64,000 nucleotides of DNA. Source: Armatimonadota bacterium (GTDB lineage: Bacteria > Armatimonadota > UBA5829 > DSUL01). Position 1 is the stretch's first letter. Each line of letters opens with the position of its first letter. The notes beneath the pieces are model-generated. The model was given only the letters and a program-made list of their open reading frames with translations, was not told the DNA's origin and ran no database searches. Positions 34,461 to 43,155 of the stretch are shown piece after piece. The position numbers and the translations under genes were made by a program. Location of the stretch: positions 1,478,162 through 1,542,161 of the forward strand of contig AP024674.1 in the NCBI GenBank assembly GCA_025998755.1. Reading direction: 5' to 3'.

Positions 34461-35192
34461 TCAGAGGGCGCAAAGCGCAAGAGCACAGATGGCGATGGGA
34501 GCCGTCTCGGCTCTAAGGATGCGCCGGCCAAGGCTGACCGGCCGGAAACCGTGGTCTGCCCAGAGGTCCACCTCCCGCCGCGAGAACCCGCCTTCCGGAC
34601 CTGTGGCAAGCGTACACGGCCGGCCATCCTGCAGCACATCGCGGGCGCTCAGGCGATCCTCCTCCTCCCAGGCGATGAACCGCCCAGCCGTGCTCACCTG
34701 TTCCAGGAACCCCTGAGTGCTTTCCCAAATGCGCACCTCCGGCACCCGGAACGCTCCGCACTGCTCAGCCGCGGAGCGGCACACGGACTGGAAGCGCTCG
34801 CGACGGGCTCCGGCCCGGTCCCGCAGACGGACCACGCTTCTCTCGGCGGGATAGACGTGGAAGCACGATACTCCCAGCTCAGTGCATTTCTGGAGCACTA
34901 GCTCCGTGCGATCCCCTTTCAGCAGGGGAACTGCCAGATGGACTTCGCGCAGGGGCGGACCCTCCTCCGCAACGACGCGAAGCAGCGTTGCGGTGGCTTC
35001 GGAGCGCGTGACACGATCCAGTTTTGCGATCCACCCGCGCCCCGTGCCGTCCAAAAGCAGGAGATGGTCGCCCTCCCCCATTCTCAGCACGCGCGCCACG
35101 TGGCGGAAGGCCTGTCCTTCCAGAGTGGCCATCCCGTCTGAAAATGACTCGGGCGGTAGAAACAGACGTGTGAGCAGGCGCTCCTCGGTCAC
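34461..35192 (-). CDS. rsmE: 16S rRNA (uracil-1498-N3) methyltransferase RsmE
   Basis: The C-terminal SPOUT knot is clear: LVLQKCTELGVSCFHVYPAE, ATGPEGGFSRREVDLW and RRILRAETAPIAICALAL, as in RsmE, which methylates U1498 of 16S rRNA using SAM. I start it at GTG 35192 (protein VTEERLLTRLFLPPESF), giving 243 residues, the usual length, since longer frames run into the upstream prmA. The N-terminal PUA-like domain is present. Follows prmA by 38 bases. Confidence 0.9.
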   Translation of the reverse strand: MTEERLLTRLFLPPESFSDGMATLEGQAFRHVARVLRMGEGDHLLLLDGTGRGWIAKLDRVTRSEATATLLRVVAEEGPPLREVHLAVPLLKGDRTELVLQKCTELGVSCFHVYPAERSVVRLRDRAGARRERFQSVCRSAAEQCGAFRVPEVRIWESTQGFLEQVSTAGRFIAWEEEDRLSARDVLQDGRPCTLATGPEGGFSRREVDLWADHGFRPVSLGRRILRAETAPIAICALALCAL

Positions 35193-35230
35193 CGGAGATC
35201 TCTGCGCCGTCCCCGTCTGACGACCGCTTT

Positions 35231-36082
35231 TCAGGTTTTGACCGCCAGCACCCCCCGCCATTCGCCGCTCGACTCCAACCGGCGCGCCTCCAGGCCGTGC
35301 CTCTGGAGCGCTTCCAGCACCTCTTCCAGGCGCTCCTCGATGATGCCGGAGCAACCCAGCCAGCCTCCCGCCACCAGGCGGGGAGCGATGGACGGGAGCA
35401 GCCGGATGATGACTCCCGCCACGATGTTCATGACTGCGACGTCGAACAGCCCTTCCGCCAGTTCCGCCGCGTCTCCCACACAATATCGAACCCGGTCCTG
35501 CACGCCATTCAACGCAATGTTGCGGCAGGCATTCTCCTCCGCCACGGGGTCAAGCTCGATGGCAAGCACTTCCCGTGCTCCCAGAAGCGCAGCGGCTATG
35601 GAGAGGATGGCGCTACCCGCGCCGGCATCCAGGACACGAAGCCCGGCGGGGGGATTCTCTGCAAGAAAGCGCAGCATCAGCTCCGTGGTGGGGTGCTGGC
35701 CGGTTCCGAACGCCATTCCCGGGTCAATGACTAGGTCTGAATAAGGACCTTCCACCGGATCTTCCCAGGGCGGCCGGATGCGGAACCGTCCGGCACACAC
35801 GAAGGGGCGGAAGTTGGCGCGCCAGGTCTCCAGCCAGTCATCGGAGGCCACCGGCGAGACCGAGAGTTCCACGTCGCCGCCGCCGGCTTCCGCCACCGCC
35901 CAAAGCGATTCGTGCAGCCGGTCCAGACGACTCTCCAGCCGGTCGTCCAGAGGCAACCAGCCTTTCAGCAGGCCACCCTCTGGCGAAAGCTCCACTCCGC
36001 CGCACTCGCCCGTCACGATGGCCGCAAGCGGCTCCTCGAGATCCGGTGAGCAACGTACCGAAAGCTCCACCCACCTTGTCAT
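35231..36082 (-). CDS. prmA: Ribosomal protein L11 methyltransferase PrmA
   Basis: A 283-residue protein. The N-terminal domain (about 1-95) is followed by the SAM-binding core: DPGMAFGTGQHPTTELMLRFL, VLDAGAGSAILSIAAALLGA and VMNIVAGVII, where the usual NI(L)A motif is seen. PrmA trimethylates L11. ATG 36082 overlaps the dnaJ stop (ATGA). A longer upstream frame is inside dnaJ and not used. Confidence 0.93.
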   Translation of the reverse strand: MTRWVELSVRCSPDLEEPLAAIVTGECGGVELSPEGGLLKGWLPLDDRLESRLDRLHESLWAVAEAGGGDVELSVSPVASDDWLETWRANFRPFVCAGRFRIRPPWEDPVEGPYSDLVIDPGMAFGTGQHPTTELMLRFLAENPPAGLRVLDAGAGSAILSIAAALLGAREVLAIELDPVAEENACRNIALNGVQDRVRYCVGDAAELAEGLFDVAVMNIVAGVIIRLLPSIAPRLVAGGWLGCSGIIEERLEEVLEALQRHGLEARRLESSGEWRGVLAVKT

Positions 36083-37200
36083 CTGCCGGTCAGATGCTCC
36101 TTCAACCGCTCGAAGAAGCTGCGGGTCATCTCGGTCTCCTCGCCCCGCAGTTCGGCGAACTTGCGGAGAAGCTCCCGCTGCTCGTCCGTAAGATCCTCCG
36201 GAACCATCACCCGCACAGTGACGTGCAGATCGCCCCGTCCCCGGCCGTCCAGATCCGGCATCCCTTCGCCCCGGACGGTGAACGTGTCCCCAGGCTGCAC
36301 ACCCGGAGGGATCTCCAGTTCCACGTCTCCCCGTATCCCCGGAACGGACACCCGGCAACCCAGCGCCGCCTGCGCGATCCCGATGGGCACCTCGGTGACC
36401 AGGTCGTCACCTGCCCTCTTGAAGCGCTCGTGCGGCCGGACGTGGATGACCACATAGTAGTCGCCTGCCGGCCCTCCCCTGCGTCCGGCGTTCCCCCTAC
36501 CAGGCAGCCGAAGACGCGCCCCGGAATCCACCCCGGCCGGGATGGTGACGGAAACCTCCTCCGATGAGCGGTAACGCCCCTCGCCCCGGCACCGGCCGCA
36601 GGGACGGCGGATGACGGTCCCTTCCCCGCGGCAGACTCCGCAGGTCGTTATGGTAGCGAACGATCCCAGGAACGTATTCTGCTGCTGGCGCACCTGCCCG
36701 GTCCCCCTGCAGGCGGGACAGGTCTCCGGACGGGACCCCGACTCCGCGCCGCTGCCCCGGCACGCCTCGCAGACCACAAGACGAGACAGGCGTATGGTCT
36801 TCTCGACTCCTGTGGCAGCCTCTTCCAGGGAGATATCCAGATCGAATCGGAGATCATCTCCCCGTTCCGGGCCAGTGCGCGGACCTGCGCGCATTCCCGT
36901 GCCGAAGAACGCCTCAAACAGGTCTCCGAAGCCGGTGAAATCACTGAAACCAGACGCCGCACCCGCTCCGGCGCGCAGCCCGTCAGGGCCATAACGGTCG
37001 TAGATGCGGCGCTTCTCCGGATCCCGAAGCACCTCGTAAGCCTCGTTCAGGGCCTTGAAGCGCTCCGACGCTTCCGGGTCGTCCGGGTTGACGTCGGGAT
37101 GCAGCTCCCGAGCCCGTCGGCGGTAAGCCCGCTTGATCTCCTCCGGACTGGCGTCAGGAGAAACTCCCAGCAGTTCGTAGTAGTCGGTGTCGGAGTTCAT
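36079..37200 (-). CDS. dnaJ: Chaperone DnaJ
   Basis: A 373-residue type I DnaJ: J domain with YYELLGVSPDASPEEIK and HPDVN, a Gly/Phe-rich linker (GFSDFTGFGDLFEAFF), four CxxCxG zinc repeats (CEACRGSG, CPACRGTG, CGVCRGEG, CGRCRGEG) and the C-terminal substrate domains. It stimulates DnaK ATPase and delivers unfolded proteins. It follows dnaK by 44 bases and overlaps prmA, making dnaK-dnaJ-prmA-rsmE a conserved-type heat-shock and translation unit. Confidence 0.97.
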   Translation of the reverse strand: MNSDTDYYELLGVSPDASPEEIKRAYRRRARELHPDVNPDDPEASERFKALNEAYEVLRDPEKRRIYDRYGPDGLRAGAGAASGFSDFTGFGDLFEAFFGTGMRAGPRTGPERGDDLRFDLDISLEEAATGVEKTIRLSRLVVCEACRGSGAESGSRPETCPACRGTGQVRQQQNTFLGSFATITTCGVCRGEGTVIRRPCGRCRGEGRYRSSEEVSVTIPAGVDSGARLRLPGRGNAGRRGGPAGDYYVVIHVRPHERFKRAGDDLVTEVPIGIAQAALGCRVSVPGIRGDVELEIPPGVQPGDTFTVRGEGMPDLDGRGRGDLHVTVRVMVPEDLTDEQRELLRKFAELRGEETEMTRSFFERLKEHLTGR

Positions 37201-37244
37201 GGACTGCTATGCTGAAAACCGGCTCCTCGCATCCGGTGTTCCGC

Positions 37245-39110
37245 TCAAGCCGGTTTGCCTTCCGTCTGGTCCCCGGATTCCTCTTCCGATTCCGCCTCCG
37301 GCCTCTGCGCAGCCTCGGCCTCCGGCTGAACATCCTCATCGGCAGCCGCCGCCTCAGCCGTCGGCGCAGCCCCGGACTCTTTCGCCTGATAGTAGGCGGC
37401 TCCCAGGCGATAGACGTCTGCGGACAGCTGCTCCACCTGCCGCCGGATAAGATCCACATCCTCACCCGCAAGCGATTGACGCAGGGCGGCCATGCCGTCC
37501 CTCACCATCTGGACCAGCGCTGCGGAGACCAGCCCTTCCGCGTCGCGAGCTGTGCGCTCTGCGTTGTAAAGCAACGCATCCGCCCGGTTGCGCAGCTCCT
37601 GCAGCTCGCGCCGCCTGGCATCCTCCGCCCGGTGCAGCTCCGCTTCGCGCACCAGCCGAGCGACCTCTTCCCGCGAAAGAGACGTTGTGGCTTTCACCGT
37701 GATGCTCTGCCGGTTGCCTGTGGCCGTGTCGCGCGCCGAGACGTGACAGATTCCGTTGACATCAATCTCAAACGAGACATCTATCCTCGGGGTGCCCCGC
37801 GGAGCAGGCTGAATGCCCGTCAACTGGAAGCGACCCAGAGAGATGTTGTCGCTTGCGAATTCGCGCTCGCCCTGCAGCACGTGGATGTCCACCGTAGTCT
37901 GATTATCGGCGGCGGTGGTGAACATCCGGCTGCGGCTGGTGGGGATGGTTGTGTTGCGTTCGATCAGCGGGGTGAACACGCCGCCCAGCGTCTCGATCCC
38001 CAGAGTCAGGGGCGTGACGTCCAGAAGCACGATCTCCCGCACCTCGCCCGCCAGCACCCCACCCTGAATGGCCGCTCCCAGCGCAACGACCTCATCCGGG
38101 TTGAATCCGCCCAGGGGCTCTTTACCCAGCATCGTGCGCATCAGGTCCCGGACGGCAGGCATCCGCGTGGAGCCTCCCACCAGAAGCACGCAGTCCAGGT
38201 CGGACGGCTCCATCTTCGCGTCCTTGAGAGCCTGCAGCGTGGGGCTCTCCATCCTTTTGAGCAGGTGCGCGGTTATCTCCTCGAACTTCGCCCGTGTGAT
38301 GGTGATGTCCAGATGCAGCGGGCCGTCCTGGTTCACAGAGATGAACGGGAGATTCACGGCTGTCGTGACGACGGAGGAGAGTTCGATCTTGGCCTTTTCG
38401 GCGGCCTCTTTCAGGCGCTGCGCCGCCACCCGGTCCGCGAGCAGATCCACCCCGGTCTGATTGCGGAACTCGGATGCCATCCACTCCATCAAAGCCTGGT
38501 CCCAGTCGTCGCCGCCCAGATGCGTGTCGCCGTTCGTCGCCTTGACCTCGAATACCCCGTCGCCCATCTCCAGGATACTGACGTCGAAGGTGCCGCCTCC
38601 GAGGTCCCATACCAGCACCGTATGGGCATCCGTGCGGTCCAGGCCAAACGCCAGCGCGGCGGCCGTCGGCTCGTTGATGATGCGCACCACCTCCAGCCCG
38701 GCGATGGCGCCCGCGTCCTTGGTGGCCTGACGCTGAGCGTCAGAAAAGTAGGCCGGGACTGTTATGACTGCCTTGCGCACATCCTGTCCGAGATACTTGG
38801 CGGCATCCTCCCGCAGACGCTCCAGAATGCGCGCTGAGATCTCCTGCGGGGTCATGGATACGCCGTCTATCTCCACGCGATAGGACGTTCCCATGTGGCG
38901 CTTGATGCTGGTGACCGTACGGTCCGGGTGGGTGATGGCCTGCCGCTTGGCCATGTGTCCCACAAGACGCTCCCCCGTCCGGGAAACGCCCACCACAGAC
39001 GGTAGAAGCCGGCTGCCATCCGAAAGTGGGATAACGACCGGCTCCGCGCCTTCCATAACCGCCACGACGGAGTTCGTGGTTCCCAGGTCTATGCCGAGAA
39101 TCTTGGACAT
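37245..39110 (-). CDS. dnaK: Chaperone DnaK (Hsp70)
   Basis: A 621-residue Hsp70. The N-terminal motif is [19 protein letters not shown], followed by [34 protein letters not shown] and [13 protein letters not shown]; the substrate-binding domain shows [13 protein letters not shown], and the tail is acidic and Ala-rich. ATG 39110 follows AAGGTGAT; the extra upstream codons are not family-like. No grpE or hrcA is next to it in this window. Confidence 0.97.
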   Translation of the reverse strand: MSKILGIDLGTTNSVVAVMEGAEPVVIPLSDGSRLLPSVVGVSRTGERLVGHMAKRQAITHPDRTVTSIKRHMGTSYRVEIDGVSMTPQEISARILERLREDAAKYLGQDVRKAVITVPAYFSDAQRQATKDAGAIAGLEVVRIINEPTAAALAFGLDRTDAHTVLVWDLGGGTFDVSILEMGDGVFEVKATNGDTHLGGDDWDQALMEWMASEFRNQTGVDLLADRVAAQRLKEAAEKAKIELSSVVTTAVNLPFISVNQDGPLHLDITITRAKFEEITAHLLKRMESPTLQALKDAKMEPSDLDCVLLVGGSTRMPAVRDLMRTMLGKEPLGGFNPDEVVALGAAIQGGVLAGEVREIVLLDVTPLTLGIETLGGVFTPLIERNTTIPTSRSRMFTTAADNQTTVDIHVLQGEREFASDNISLGRFQLTGIQPAPRGTPRIDVSFEIDVNGICHVSARDTATGNRQSITVKATTSLSREEVARLVREAELHRAEDARRRELQELRNRADALLYNAERTARDAEGLVSAALVQMVRDGMAALRQSLAGEDVDLIRRQVEQLSADVYRLGAAYYQAKESGAAPTAEAAAADEDVQPEAEAAQRPEAESEEESGDQTEGKPA

Positions 39111-39216
39111 ATCACCTTCGCAGAGCCCCGCCACGCCGCGATCCGACTGCACTGCGGGCGAGGTGCGCGAGGCTGCTGTTCCGGCCTGCCCGCAGGGCAG
39201 GGCCGTATATCAGAGG

Positions 39217-39723
39217 TCAATCGTCGTTTGCGTCCGGGGACTCCTCGTCGGCCAGGCGGTAGCCGATCGATCCTTCGGCCGCCTCCTCAAGCGCGGCTGT
39301 CAGGTAGTTGGTGGCCGTGGTCGAGCCCAGACGCCTGGCTCCATCACGGAGCTGCTTCGCCCGCTTGGCCGCCAGCACAACAAGCGCATAGCGGGAGCGC
39401 GTCATCACCTCCGGACCGGTAACGGCTCCCGGAAGGGGCTTCAGAAGCTCGCTCGTCTCTTCTTCAGAAGACGGCTCAGTCTCTTCCGCCTCTCCTCCGG
39501 CGGCCTCTTCCGCAGCAGCCTCGGCCACCGGCACGTCTGCCGCTTCACCCTCCGGGCTTGCAGGAGCCTCCGATGCCGCAGCGCGCTCTTCCGGCGCCGC
39601 TTCGGCAGTCGTCTCCTGAGCCGCCGCAGGCTCCTCGGCCTGGACGGGCGCTTCCGCCTCCCCGGCGTCGCTTGTCAGCTCTTCAGAGGGAATCAGGTTG
39701 TCCGCTTCGGTGGTGTTGACCAT
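39217..39723 (-). CDS. rpoZ: RNA polymerase omega subunit with long acidic N-terminal extension
   Basis: A 168-residue protein. The C-terminal ~55 residues are recognisable omega: MTRSRYALVVLAAKRAKQL, then STTATNYLTAALEEAAEG and IGYRL, covering the conserved helices that latch the beta' subunit. Ordinary omega is 70-110 residues with this core near the N-terminus. Here it is preceded by about 110 residues made almost only of Ala, Glu, Pro, Ser and Gly, which look disordered. I start at ATG 39723 because a promoter with 17-base spacing ends about 130 bases upstream; the in-frame codons further upstream look random. It precedes dnaK by 106 bases. Confidence 0.8.
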   Translation of the reverse strand: MVNTTEADNLIPSEELTSDAGEAEAPVQAEEPAAAQETTAEAAPEERAAASEAPASPEGEAADVPVAEAAAEEAAGGEAEETEPSSEEETSELLKPLPGAVTGPEVMTRSRYALVVLAAKRAKQLRDGARRLGSTTATNYLTAALEEAAEGSIGYRLADEESPDANDD

Positions 39724-39855
39724 GTGTGGCTCTTTCGCTCCCGACAGGATGCCAAGGACCGCCCTCCGGCGGCGCATCGGCGTCAAGGGTGTCTGAACGG
39801 GAAAGCGGCATTGACGGGCAGCTAAACGCTCCCTGCTCCCCGCTCGCAAACACTC

Positions 39856-39884
39856 ATTATAACGCGCGCACGGGCGGCAGGCAA
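39856..39884 (-). promoter_or_regulatory. Promoter of rpoZ and probably the dnaK-dnaJ block
   Basis: On the minus strand, TTGCCT (39884-39879) and a perfect TATAAT (39861-39856) are separated by exactly 17 bases. Initiation would be near 39849, giving a leader of about 125 bases. Confidence 0.6.
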
Positions 39885-39888
39885 ATTT

Positions 39889-39907
39889 CCGCCCGGCTTT
39901 CGGGCGG
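39889..39907 (-). terminator. Hairpin after hisG
   Basis: A 7-bp perfect stem (39889-39895 with 39901-39907) with a 5-base loop lies 5 bases beyond the hisG stop. On the minus strand it is followed by AAATTT, so it is a modest terminator directly before the rpoZ promoter. Confidence 0.5.
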
Positions 39908-39912
39908 AGGGG

Positions 39913-40782
39913 TCAGAAGATCACCTTGTTCAGAGAATATTCCACGATTCCGGTCGCTCCGGCGCGTTTCAGCTCCGGGACCAGACGGCGGACCTCTTTT
40001 TCCGTCAGCACCGTTTCAACCGCCACCCATTCTTCATCGGTCAGGCTGGAGACAGTGGGCCGCTTCAGGGCCGGCAAAATTTCCAACACCTTCTGCAGGT
40101 CCGTGCGCTGGACGTTCATCTTCAGTCCGACCAGTCCCTGGGCCTGAATGACACCCACCAGCATGACCGCCAGATTCTCCAGCTTCTGGCGTTTCCAGGG
40201 ATCGTTCCAAGCCGCGTGATTCGCAACAAGACGCGGAGTGGAGACCAGAAGCTCTTCCACGATCACCAGATCGTGGGCGCGAAGGGAGGACCCGGTCTCG
40301 GTGTTCACCACGACGGCGTCGGCAAGGTCCGGGACCTTCATCTCGCATGCACCCCACGAAAACTCCACGGTGGCGCTCACGCCGCGCTCCCTCAGCCATC
40401 GCTCCGTCAGGCGGACATACTCCGTGGAGATCCGCTTGCCCTGGAGGTCGGCGCCGCAGTTGATACCGGAGCCGGCCTTGGCCGCCAGCACTACGCGGAT
40501 GGGGTTCATGCTGGTCTTCGCGTAGCGCAGATCCGCAATCTCGTGAGCCTCCAGCCCGCAGTCCTCCATCCAGTCCTTGCCGGTGATGCCGGCGTCTATC
40601 AGGCCGTCCTCCAGATAACGGGGAATCTCCTGCGGGCGGATAAGCAGCGCCTCGATCTCCTCGTCATCCACGACGGGATGATAGCTGCGCGGGTCAACGC
40701 GGATCTTCCAACCAGCCTTATCGAATACCTGAAAAGTCGCTTCCTGAAGGCTGCCCTTGGGCAGACCAAGTCTCAACTTCAA
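39913..40782 (-). CDS. hisG: ATP phosphoribosyltransferase, long (regulatory) form
   Basis: A 289-residue protein that starts at TTG 40782, after AGAGG, giving KLRLGLPKGSLQEAT; no ATG, GTG or nearer alternative fits. The catalytic part has VDDEEIEALLIRPQEIPRYLEDGLIDAGITGKDW and DLADAVVVNTETGSSLRAHDL. A C-terminal ~75-residue domain (VGLKMNVQRTDLQKVLEILP to the end) marks the long HisG form with a histidine-feedback ACT-like domain, which does not need HisZ. It catalyses the first step of histidine synthesis. Other his genes are not nearby. It is divergent from the TrpB2 gene. Confidence 0.94.
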   Translation of the reverse strand: MKLRLGLPKGSLQEATFQVFDKAGWKIRVDPRSYHPVVDDEEIEALLIRPQEIPRYLEDGLIDAGITGKDWMEDCGLEAHEIADLRYAKTSMNPIRVVLAAKAGSGINCGADLQGKRISTEYVRLTERWLRERGVSATVEFSWGACEMKVPDLADAVVVNTETGSSLRAHDLVIVEELLVSTPRLVANHAAWNDPWKRQKLENLAVMLVGVIQAQGLVGLKMNVQRTDLQKVLEILPALKRPTVSSLTDEEWVAVETVLTEKEVRRLVPELKRAGATGIVEYSLNKVIF

Positions 40783-41033
40783 AGTGCTTACGTCCTCTGG
40801 TAGAAAAGTGCGGCAACGTGCGGCCTCTGGATTATATGCGCCGGCACAGGGCTCGTCAAACCGGCTGGTGGACCGGCCGCACCGGGCGGGAGAAGGAGTC
40901 GCGGCCGATTTGTGGAATACTTCTTCAGCCCGGCTGATGAAGGAAGCACCAGCTTCCCACCGCGCCGGAAACAACCTCACTGAAAAAACGGAAGGCCGCA
41001 CCGGCGGCTGACGGGGAAGGACGTAAGACAGAG

Positions 41034-42335
41034 ATGGCCAGGCGACAGTTCATGCTGTCGGAGAAAGAGATCCCGACGCACTGGTACAACATCGTTCCCG
41101 ACATGAAAGAGCCTCCTCCTCCGCCGATCCATCCTGTGACCAAGGAGCCGATCGGCCCGGAAGCTCTGGCGCCGATCTTCCCGATGGGACTCATCGAGCA
41201 GGAGGTCTCAACGGAGCGGTTCATCGAGATCCCAGAGGAGGTACGGGAGATCTATCGCATCTGGCGGCCAACGCCGCTCTACCGCGCGACCCGGTTCGAG
41301 AAGCTGCTGGATACCCCCGCGCACATTTACTACAAATATGAAGGCACGAACCCCGCCGGGAGCCACAAACCCAACACGGCGGTCGCCCAGGCGTATTACA
41401 ACAAGAAGGAAGGCACGAAGCGGATCATCACGGAGACTGGCGCGGGCCAGTGGGGAACGGCCCTGTCAATGGCCTGCAAGTTCTTCGACATGGAGGCGGT
41501 TGTCTTCATGGTCCGCGTCAGCTACGAGCAGAAGCCGTATCGCAAGATCCTGATGGAGACCTTCGGCGGAACGGTGCACCCCAGCCCCAGCCCGCTGACG
41601 GAGTTCGGCAAGAAGATGCTGGCCGAGGATCCGGACTGCCCGGGGTCGCTGGGAATCGCCATCAGCGAGGCCATCGAAGTGGCCGTCTCCAAAGACGAGA
41701 ACAAGTATGCGCTGGGAAGCGTGCTGAACCACGTTCTGCTGCATCAGACCGTGATCGGCGAAGAGGTCCGCAAACAGATGGAGATGGCCGGAGAATACCC
41801 GGACATCATCATCGGGTGCTGCGGCGGCGGAAGCAACTACGCAGGGTTCGCCTTCCCGTTCCTGCGGGATAAGCTGACGGGCGAGCGCAACCATACGCGC
41901 TACATCGGCGTGGAACCGGCCTCTTGCCCGTCGCTGACTGAAGGCAAGTACCGCTACGACCACGGCGACACGGCGGGAATGACGCCGCTGCTGATGATGT
42001 ATACGCTGGGAGCGGACTTTGTGCCGCCGTCCATCCACGCGGGCGGACTGCGCTACCACGGGATGGCTCCACTGGTCTCGGCGCTGGTGAACCAGGGATA
42101 CATCGAGCCCCTTGCCATCCCGCAGAAGGAGATCTTCGAAGCCGCGGTCAAATTCGCGCATACGGAAGGGATCGTTCCCGCTCCCGAGCCCAGCCACTGC
42201 ATCGCCGCCGTGATCCGGGAGGCCGCGAAGTGCCGGGAGTCGGGGGAGAGCAAGGTCATCCTGTTCAACCTTTGCGGGCATGGCCTGCTGGATCTCTCCG
42301 CCTACGACGCCTTCCTGTCCGGAAGAATGGAATAA
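41034..42335 (+). CDS. TrpB2-type tryptophan synthase beta-like PLP enzyme
   Basis: A 433-residue protein. The N-terminal start ([19 protein letters not shown]) and length are those of the TrpB2 group, not of TrpB1 paired with TrpA. The PLP Lys is K112 in [23 protein letters not shown] and [15 protein letters not shown] supply the phosphate-binding and substrate regions. TrpB2 makes tryptophan from indole and serine, or acts as a salvage or serine deaminase enzyme. No trpA is present nearby. A hairpin terminator follows. Confidence 0.92.
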   Translation: MARRQFMLSEKEIPTHWYNIVPDMKEPPPPPIHPVTKEPIGPEALAPIFPMGLIEQEVSTERFIEIPEEVREIYRIWRPTPLYRATRFEKLLDTPAHIYYKYEGTNPAGSHKPNTAVAQAYYNKKEGTKRIITETGAGQWGTALSMACKFFDMEAVVFMVRVSYEQKPYRKILMETFGGTVHPSPSPLTEFGKKMLAEDPDCPGSLGIAISEAIEVAVSKDENKYALGSVLNHVLLHQTVIGEEVRKQMEMAGEYPDIIIGCCGGGSNYAGFAFPFLRDKLTGERNHTRYIGVEPASCPSLTEGKYRYDHGDTAGMTPLLMMYTLGADFVPPSIHAGGLRYHGMAPLVSALVNQGYIEPLAIPQKEIFEAAVKFAHTEGIVPAPEPSHCIAAVIREAAKCRESGESKVILFNLCGHGLLDLSAYDAFLSGRME

Positions 42336-42360
42336 CAGAGTCAGTCCGACAGAGCGCCAA

Positions 42361-42383
42361 GGGCGCCCCCTGAGGGGGCGCCC
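42361..42383. terminator. Hairpin between the converging trpB2 and tatC genes
   Basis: Perfect 10-bp stem (42361-42370 with 42374-42383) with loop TGA. Bases after it (TTCACT on one side) are weakly T-rich, so it may terminate in both directions. Confidence 0.65.
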
Positions 42384-42417
42384 TTCACTGCCTGTGAGAA
42401 CCTCTGCCGCCGTGGGT

Positions 42418-43155
42418 TCAGCTTTCCATCCAGCGCACAAGGATGATGCTGAGGAAATAGAGGAAGACCATCGGCACCGCCATCATCAACATGGTGAATG
42501 CATCGTTCGATGGCGTGGCGAGCGCAGCCAGAAACGCGGTGGCCACCACGGCCTCCCGCCATAGCCGGATCATCATCCGCGAGTTGACCAGCCCGATCTT
42601 GGCAAGGAACATCAGGACGACTGGCATCTCGAACATCACGCCGAAGGCCAGATACATCTGAACCATGAACACCAACGTCCGGGAGATGTCCGGGATGAGT
42701 GTGGTGTTGGGCGGAACCAGCGAGACGAACCACTCCAGCGCGCGCGGCATGGCGATGTAACACAGTGTGACGCCCAGCGCGAACAGTGCGATGCTGAGGG
42801 GCGCCACGAAGTAGACCGCCCGCCTCTCGCGCTTCGTCAATCCGGGAGCGACGAACAGCCAGAACTCCATGGTGAGCAGTGGCATCATCAGCACCAGACC
42901 TCCGATCAGCGCCACCTGCATCCGCAGCGTGAACCCGGCCGCGAACGTGGTCTGCAAGAATGTGCCGCCCTGTTTGTTCAGAATCCTGATGGCAGGTTGA
43001 AGGAGGAAGGAGTAGAGCTGGTCAAAATACACCCACGCCGCGACCATTCCGATGGCGACGTAAATGATGCAACGGATCAGCCGGGCGCGCAGCTCGGCCA
43101 GATGGTCGAAGAGCTCAAGCTCCTTCTCCGGATTGTCGTTCCTGAAGAGTTTCAG
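42418..43155 (-). CDS. tatC: Sec-independent protein translocase TatC, with non-canonical CTG start
   Basis: Full-length TatC would be 245 residues, with six hydrophobic segments. Its conserved start ELELFDHLAELRARLI lies before the first ATG (43047) and contains the Glu and Arg residues of the TatC N-terminus that bind twin-arginine signals. In frame upstream, from a TGA near 43205 to 43047, there is no ATG, GTG or TTG. The best start is the CTG at 43155, whose bases overlap the TGA of the upstream gene (CTGA), so re-initiation is plausible. Starting at ATG 43047 would remove the binding region. A sequencing error is an alternative. Later parts (FWLFVAPGLTKRERRAVYFV, FGVMFEMPVV) are typical. 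Two TAT signals occur in the window. Confidence 0.85.
   Translation of the reverse strand: MKLFRNDNPEKELELFDHLAELRARLIRCIIYVAIGMVAAWVYFDQLYSFLLQPAIRILNKQGGTFLQTTFAAGFTLRMQVALIGGLVLMMPLLTMEFWLFVAPGLTKRERRAVYFVAPLSIALFALGVTLCYIAMPRALEWFVSLVPPNTTLIPDISRTLVFMVQMYLAFGVMFEMPVVLMFLAKIGLVNSRMMIRLWREAVVATAFLAALATPSNDAFTMLMMAVPMVFLYFLSIILVRWMES

Noticed and set aside
37209-38837. Long plus-strand frame opposite dnaK
   Set aside because: dnaK is certain; the frame is its antisense in a high-GC gene and lacks motifs.
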